Of a DNA stretch of 64,000 nucleotides, positions 57,848 to 64,000 are shown one piece after another (position 1 is the first letter of the stretch; every line of letters begins with the position of its first letter). The position numbers and the translations under genes were made by a program. Origin of the DNA: Pestalotiopsis fici W106-1. Its lineage: Eukaryota > Ascomycota > Sordariomycetes > Amphisphaeriales > Sporocadaceae. The stretch lies in NCBI RefSeq assembly GCF_000516985.1, contig NW_006917092.1, positions 3,860,619 through 3,924,618 on the forward strand, written 5' to 3'. A model generated the notes under the pieces. It had not been told where the DNA came from, searched no databases, and worked only from the letters and a program-made list of their open reading frames with translations.

Positions 57848-58997
57848 ATGGCGTACTATCAGAATCGCAATTCCTACTACGGCCATAATGAGAAGCACGA
57901 CATTCCCCGCAGGCCGACGACGAGCGGGCGCACATCGGAACGCAACACGCGGTCCAGCGAAGGCACGGTCAGCACAGTCATGAGCAGCTCGACAGGTAGA
58001 GAATCGTCAGGGACGCACACCACAGAAGCACCAGCCTACTCCAAGAAGATTGTCGTTGTCGGCGATGGCGGCTGCGGCAAGACGTGTCTGTTGATCAGCT
58101 ACAGCCAAGGTTACTTTCCAGAGGTAAGTTCTTCTTTTTCGCTCTTCCAAGGAGGGAAGAAAAAACCCATTTGCGCCCAGCCCCGTTGGTCGCCTTTGCG
58201 AGGATTTGCGACAGGGATCTACCGCGACATGCGCGCAACCCGCGAACTACGAGAACCAGAACAGCATGCTAATTGTCTTGTTCATAGAAATACGTACCAA
58301 CAGTCTTTGAAAACTACATCACATATCCAACGCATCCCCCCAGCGGTAAGACCGTAGAACTTGCGCTGTGGGATACTGCCGGTCAGGAAGAGTACGACAG
58401 GTTGCGACCACTCTCGTACCCAGAGACAGACCTGATCTTCGTGTGTTTCGCGATTGACTGTCCCAACTCGCTTGAAAACGTCATGGACAAGGTACGTAGC
58501 CGAGAAAAAGAGCTGTTGACGCCCAGGCACTCAGCTCCTCCCTCCCAACCCCCCGCCTTTGCGTCTTTACGTAAAGCCAAACGCTCAGGCTCAGTGCACT
58601 AACCATCTTATCGTATTAGTGGTACCCAGAAGTCCTCCACTTTTGCCCCTACACGCCCCTCATTCTCGTGGGGTTGAAGTCAGATCTGCGCCACAAGAAG
58701 ACCTGTATTGAGATGCTCAAGACCCAAGGCCTCACACCAGTTACTGCTGAGCAGGGCATGGCCGTTGCCAGGAAGATGGGTGCCCAGTACATGGAATGTA
58801 GCAGCAAGGAGATGAGGGGCGTCGACGAGATCTTCGACCAGGCTATCATCACCGTTGTTGGTAACGACCGACGCAACCTCGAGGCAGCCATGGCCGCCGC
58901 TGACAACTCATCGTCAAAACCGTCACACGAAAAGAAGAACAGCGTCTCCCAAATTCGACCCTTTAAGAAGAAGAAGAGGAACTGCATTCATCTCTAG
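57848..58997 (+). CDS. rho4: Rho-type small GTPase Rho4
   Basis: Rho4 is a membrane-bound GTP switch that, in filamentous fungi, controls septum formation with a formin. The exons are 57848-58123, 58288-58491 and 58620-58997, giving 285 residues. The long N-terminal extension of about 65 Ser/Thr/Arg-rich residues is typical of Rho4. The GTPase motifs are complete: VGDGGCGKT (P-loop, 71-79), the effector region [25 protein letters not shown] and ECSSKE. The C-terminus is polybasic (RPFKKKKRN) and ends in the prenylation box CIHL, whose final Leu favours geranylgeranylation. Exon junctions fall in conserved blocks and are unambiguous. There is no sign of damage. Confidence 0.94.
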
Positions 58998-60025
58998 ATG
59001 TGCGCTCTCATTAACGATTGATGAAGCAGTCATGATGAGGAACGGATCAGTCCACACCATGAGGACGGCAGGGGATGGTTATACCCAGTATTGAATGACC
59101 TATTCAGCATGAATTTTTTTTTTCTCACACGGTTCCTTTGTTTGTTTTACGACCCCGGGAAGATATTACGAGGAAGCACACCAGCATTCGTCATATCGTT
59201 ATGACCGCGAGAGTCAAGACGGGATCTCGTCTCGCATATAGACCTTGATGAGCGGGCGTTTTTGTGCTATCCTGCGATCGCCCAAGGAGGGTCTACGATA
59301 ATGAGTTGGACGGGGGCTGCTGACGAACAGTTTTCATTCATATTGTATGTGCAGCATTTTAATGCGAGGAGGGATCGGAGCAGGATATACAGAGTGTCCC
59401 TACTTTCATATTTCTTATTTCTTCCATCGCAGGCGCCAAAAGCAGGAGCCTGCATTACTGGAAACTACATGTACTAGGGGGCCCGTTTCTTTTTGTTGTA
59501 TTGATTGCCTGGTGTTGGGACTCCTTGCCTTGTTTTTCTTTTGCTTTTGACGTCAAGCATCTTCGCCCGGGATAGGAAATAAATCACATTCTTCGTCATT
59601 TCTCAATCTTCAAATGTTGCTTCGTGAATTTCGTGAATTTCGTGAATTGCTGTCTTGGGTTTGATGGTTCAAACTATGGATATAGACGCCATGCAATGAG
59701 GGAAAGCATATTGGTGACTGTCTCCAACAGATCTCTCTGCCGTTGCATTGTTCTCAAACCATTCTTCCCTGTATATGTATATATATGTACTTGTATACAT
59801 ATTAGGCTCAGACCACAATCTACCGCTCGTGATATCTCATCAGTGCGGGCATGATTATATATACCGATCTGAACTGCCTTTATGACTTGCACGGCAGAAC
59901 GGCCGAGACGCCCGGCTTGCTGTATGAAGTCAAGCTGCGAAGGGACAAATTATTCCCATTCTTAGATAATTAGTTGCCTTGATCAGTAGAGTAGGGATAT
60001 CATGGCGGTGCTTTCAAAGGACTCT
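58998..60025. other. intergenic, between converging genes
   Basis: This holds the 3' ends of Rho4 and DAD1. A 9-bp word (TTCGTGAAT) is repeated three times in tandem at about 59623-59649. A TATATG-rich stretch lies at 59770-59800. No gene is recognised. Confidence 0.5.
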
Positions 60026-60598
60026 TTAGTCTTCCTTTCTCGGCGTCTTGTCACCGTCGCCCTCGACACCAGCATCTGTCTTGTTCCCTTCTTCCTCAGG
60101 TTCCTTGGCCATGACATTCTCGAATTGGGACCACAGAGCCTCTACAGACGAGAACTCATTTCCCACCTGTAAGCAGCCAAATCAGTCCAGTCCGGTCAAG
60201 GTGAGTCATGTGAATAACGATGTCGCTCTCGTGCTAGCTGACCGCCACCATGTGCTTCCTTGGCGGGGGGCAATTGAAGGGTGGGAGGTTTGGGAGGGAG
60301 GAACATACAGCAATCACAGCCTCGAGGTTTCGGTTCAGTTTATTGATGTTGGCGAGAACATGTTCGAAGCTCTGCAAAGAGAAAAAACACAAGACGCAAC
60401 TAATCAGCCTACACCGCATTCTCTCCCCAGCTATGCAAAAACCATGTGTCATGGCCTGCATTGAGAAGCGGACAAACATACCATGGCGATCTCGCCAATG
60501 AGGGCTTCCCTCTGCAACTCAAAATAGGTCTTTTCTCTGACTCCTCCGGCCAAACCGGCCGCGCCGCCCATGGCGGAGTGAGGTCTTTGGTTCGACAT
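60026..60598 (-). CDS. DAD1: DASH complex subunit DAD1
   Basis: DAD1 is a small subunit of the DASH/Dam1 ring, the fungal complex that couples kinetochores to spindle microtubules. In gene order the exons are 60482-60598, 60309-60371 and 60026-60166, giving 106 residues. The conserved core is [18 protein letters not shown], then [20 protein letters not shown], then [20 protein letters not shown]. The core is mostly helical, with a Gly/Ala N-terminal lead and an acidic tail ([19 protein letters not shown]). The gene is too finely split to show as a long open frame, but all three exons join in frame with good splice sites. It is slightly longer than the yeast protein because of the tail. Confidence 0.9.
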
Positions 60599-63576
60599 CC
60601 CAAGACTTTCTTGGCTTATTGTTCTTGTCTTCCTCTGCCCGGGGGGGCTTGGCCCAGGTTCCCTCTTTATTGCCGGGTTCCGAATATGGGAACAGCAAAA
60701 AGAAAGAAAAAGGATTGGGAAGAGGCTCGTTCCGAGACTTGGGTCCCCCTCCCCCTCGTCCTTGTCTGGGGGTTGATTCGAGTGTGGCGTGGGGCGGTTC
60801 GGGTTCCCACGTTGAGGCTCTGCTATCGTAGTGTGCGTACGTACTACAAGGGGTCCTGAGGTGCCAGAGATTCCTCAAGGGGGGGTTGGTTCGACGGGGT
60901 CTGGAACGCCAAAGGAGGGGAGGTAGAAAAAACTGCTGTTGCGATTAGAGTGCGCCAGCCAAAACGGATTTGTTCGGAGACGCGAATTGGTGACGCGATT
61001 GCGTTTTGTGCAACTTTGTGCTTTGAATCAGGCTGGACACTGGCAAACTGGCGAGACTGGACTGGGGGCTCGGGTGGCTTGCTGGGTGTGCGGGGCGCCA
61101 AAGGACATGGCTTCGCTTAGGCGCCTGGCTTAACGCATGATTTATGTGGGGGCGTACGACGGCATTCATCGTCACCCAAAAACGGGATACGGGTTGACGG
61201 GATCGTGGCTCGGCGAGCGGCAATTCTTTTTCTAGTTGCATTATTTCATGACTTGTGTTGTCCTGCTGGCTTTCTAGCAGTGGCTCGGCTTTCCTCTGTC
61301 TAAAAAGATGTGCCAGCTTTAGTAGAGGTTCTCGACGGAAATAGTAACCGGCGGTCAACACGTACGCATTGTCGGTAAAGATGGCTCGACTATATTGCCC
61401 ACCTGGTTTCAACCGACGTCAGCACTTTATCACATGCACCAAAGAGTCGCATCATTCAACCATTAGAGATTCGAGATCGCGAATTAAGATCTTGACTGGA
61501 TGAAAAAGAGTAGCAAATGAGATAGAGTAGGCACAGTAAAGTTTACTCGATGGACAAATAAATGGGGCCTGTGTGATAAGGATGTGCAAAGATGCTAGAC
61601 TTTAGTATATGCACTATACCGTCGGGAGCGGAAAGGCGAATTGACGCCCTGAGGCGGCAGGCGGGTGTTTACGAGTCGGTATTTGCAAGCTAGCCTTGTC
61701 GAACGGTCAGCTATCCTCGAGGTTGTCAATCAAGATTTTTCCCGCCATCTTGGGTTTGCTTGGATTGCTTGGCGGCTGCACTCACTGAGCAAGCACCCTT
61801 TGGTGCCCTGCAGAAGCAATGGATTTGGCTTTCAGGGGGAAAAGTTGACAGAGTGAAGTGGTAATGTTATATTATGGAGCAAACCAGGAACTGCTTGCTC
61901 GTGTATGCTGCATCTCTTTTAGAGACATTAATTGCATGTCTTGGCAATACGGGGTCACTAATCAACGGCAACGCTTTTTATGTGGGATAATGGATCACGA
62001 AGCGAGCAGCAGACAAAAAGATCTCAGCTTGGCCCTCTACTGCCGACATGAGGCGCCAAAGCTTGACTTGTGAGCTCGCGAGATTCGTGCCGGCTTGGCA
62101 ACAGAGGGGGATGACCCGGAACATGACCATGACTGGTTGACTGGTGCTTTTGCGGTCTGCTTAACGTGTCCCTCGGCAATCTTGTAGTAATAGGTACATG
62201 GGAGCTACTGCACAGTAAGTAAGTAGGGAAGAGACATAGAAAGAAAGAGAGGCCCAAGAGTCCCAGTTTGGTAACACCATTATACTAACGCGGCACATCC
62301 ATTGGTCCTCGAACTTTAATCAGCAACCCACCCCTTAATTGCGCAGCCAGGCTCCATACTAGTCCCGAACGGGGTCTTTTTCTTTCTCGAAATTCACCCT
62401 CAAAGGCCCATTTTGTCGCAAAAGTCTGTCGAAATTGATTGCGCAAACCTCCCAGATGGTCAGAATCTGAGGCAGCATACCGCGTGGCAGGTGGGCAGAC
62501 CCGCACTGCCCGCGGATTTCGGCGCAAATGGGGAGGGGGTTGTATGTACTCAGTTCCATTACCATACACTTTGCCTGCTCTACCAACACTTCCTCAAGAT
62601 GGCTCGGTCATCTGATGACGATGATGGCATTGATGGGATGCATGCCAGGTTCAAAGCCCCCTTACCAACATTGAACGGCCTATATCTGCACAGCAACAAA
62701 CTTGACAGGCGTGGACGCGCCACTGCTGTTCTGCGTGTTTCACGAGTCAATGGCTGGCATTGGTCGACAATCTGGGCTGCGCACTTTTTGAAACGAGGCT
62801 AATGTCCGCCGAGCAGGGATCACTCAATCAATTGACGACACCCGTCTATTTGCGGCGATCGTGAAGATCCAGGAGGCTCATTTTGATGGGATTTTCTTCT
62901 TCTTTCCTTTTCCTTATTCCCACTTGACCCAAGCAGCATTCGAAATTGATACGCAGAGGGTCGCTGGCGGCTGACTATGATCCTTACCAAGCTTGCCAAG
63001 CACACCAAGAAAGCACATCCACTCATCAGTTCCCACACCTTAGCACGCCTTGGTCCGTCTCCATGCATCTCGACCAGAACCCTGCATGTCTGCACCAAAA
63101 GACGGGTCACCCTCGTTACCCATGCCACGCCTCTTTGGCCCGGAACCTCATCCTCGTCCTGGTAACTGACGGTGGAATGAATGGAGAAGAATGGAGACGC
63201 CCTCCTCGATGCAGCCAGTGAACAAAGCTTTTTTCACGCCGTTCAATTGCGCGCCCAAGTGATGCTGCCGATCCATATGAATAGTCCTCGGCCGCCGTGC
63301 CTCCGCTTGTAGGTTCCTTTTCTTTTCGCTCTGCCTATTCCTCTACGTCAGTTCTTCTCAGTTCTATACTCTTTGAAATTTGCTGTCGAGAGTATCTTTT
63401 TTTTTATTACCCATCAGGTCATCGCTCCTTATCACAGACCTCTTCTCTTCTCGTCGACTTCCCTCGCCCTTTTTGATATCTAGTCTCGCCAGTGCCAGGG
63501 AGTGCCGGCACTTCCACTCTCATTAAACAACCTATCCAAACAAACCTTCTCCACGATCGTCCCGTCTGTCACAGTC
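60599..63576. other. long intergenic region, no supported gene
   Basis: About 3 kb separate the divergent DAD1 and aspartic protease genes. Open frames exist, the longest being 155 codons on the minus strand at 60945-61412, but none has family-like content or good codon pattern. The last 270 bases before the protease are pyrimidine-rich (TTCTCTTCTCGTCGACTTCC), typical of a fungal promoter/5' leader of a highly expressed gene. Confidence 0.45.
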
Positions 63577-64000
63577 ATGGTTTCATCCCTTCTTCTGACG
63601 GCCGCCTTGGCCGCTGGAGCCGCTGCCGCTCCCGCCAGTTCTCTTCCCGGACACCGCAAGGCCGGCTTCACTGTCAACCAGGTGCGGGCCGTGAACCATG
63701 TCCGCCACGGTCCTTCTGCCGTGGCCAAGACTCTGCTCAAGTTCGGCAAGACCCCCTCCGATGACCTCCTTGCCACTATCAAGGCCTTCAAGTCTGAGAG
63801 ACTCGCCTTGTCCATTTCCAAGCGGACCAACGGTTCCGCTGTCACCACTCCCGAGCAGTCTGATATTGAATACCTCACTCCCGTGTCGATCGGTACTCCT
63901 GCACAGGTTTTGAACCTTGACTTTGACTCTGGTTCATCCGACCTTTGGGTCTTCTCGTCCGAGACTCAGAGCAGCGATGTTTCTGGCCAGAGCATCTACA
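63577..64000 (+). CDS. secreted aspartic protease (pepsin family A1), N-terminal part (partial)
   Basis: This is a pepsin-like endopeptidase of the penicillopepsin/endothiapepsin type, secreted as a zymogen. The first 141 codons are in the window and the gene runs off the end. A signal peptide (SLLLTAALAAGAAAAPA) covers residues 1 to about 18. The propeptide runs to the dibasic KR at 82-83, a Kex2-type site. The mature start is TNGSAVTTPEQSDIEYLTPV, followed by IGTPAQVLNLDFDSGSSDLW with the first catalytic Asp at residue 117. The DSG form of the catalytic triad is normal in this family. The second Asp motif lies beyond the window. Confidence 0.92.
   Translation, partial: MVSSLLLTAALAAGAAAAPASSLPGHRKAGFTVNQVRAVNHVRHGPSAVAKTLLKFGKTPSDDLLATIKAFKSERLALSISKRTNGSAVTTPEQSDIEYLTPVSIGTPAQVLNLDFDSGSSDLWVFSSETQSSDVSGQSIY

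Noticed and set aside
60945..61412. 155-codon open frame on the minus strand
   Set aside because: No recognisable motifs, no good start context, odd composition; likely chance.

Overview
The window is nuclear DNA of a filamentous ascomycete (Pezizomycotina, probably Sordariomycetes; I cannot name the genus). Genes have short introns (about 48-75 bp, a few longer) with GTRAGT donors and CTAAC-like branch points. They encode fungus-typical products: Rho4, DAD1, HET and NLR-type proteins, a Dal5-type permease and a secreted aspartic protease. The transposons carry the footprint of repeat-induced point mutation (RIP): CpA/TpG depleted, TpA enriched, CpG retained.

Layout. 1-16.4 kb is gene-rich: the 3' part of a copper amine oxidase, a small secreted protein, a one-pass membrane protein, then a permease, a TauD dioxygenase and a FAD monooxygenase that look like a small catabolic cluster, the lariat debranching enzyme DBR1, and a large alpha/beta-hydrolase/NB-ARC/TPR protein (fungal NLR). 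17.9-19.6 kb holds a CorA-like membrane-protein gene whose 5' part looks damaged. 20.0-21.4 kb holds an LTR-like direct repeat pair and a broken CFEM-domain gene.

21.97-42.61 kb is one nested set of three LTR retrotransposons (A, holding B, holding C), all inactivated by RIP. Each has two LTRs of equal length and a perfect 5-bp target duplication: GTGCC for A, AAGCG for B, CGTTA for C. Removing the nest and one GTGCC joins the two flanks into a single open reading frame, so element A split a host gene now lying in two pieces 20.6 kb apart. 43.40-49.58 kb is a fourth element, D, of Ty1/copia type (duplication CTTTA). It sits inside a fragment of a C-type LTR. RIP fades at the outer edges of both islands and host DNA beyond them looks unmutated.

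49.8-64 kb is gene-rich again: a HET-domain protein, an F-box protein, elongin C, Rho4, DAD1 and the 5' end of a pepsin-like protease.

The permease is divergent from the dioxygenase and monooxygenase, so the three probably share regulation. The HET gene and the NLR-like gene, both from self/non-self recognition families, flank the transposon islands. I found no CRISPR array, confident tRNA or rRNA gene, or clearly novel multi-gene system. The clearest result is the nested insertion history and the host gene it broke.
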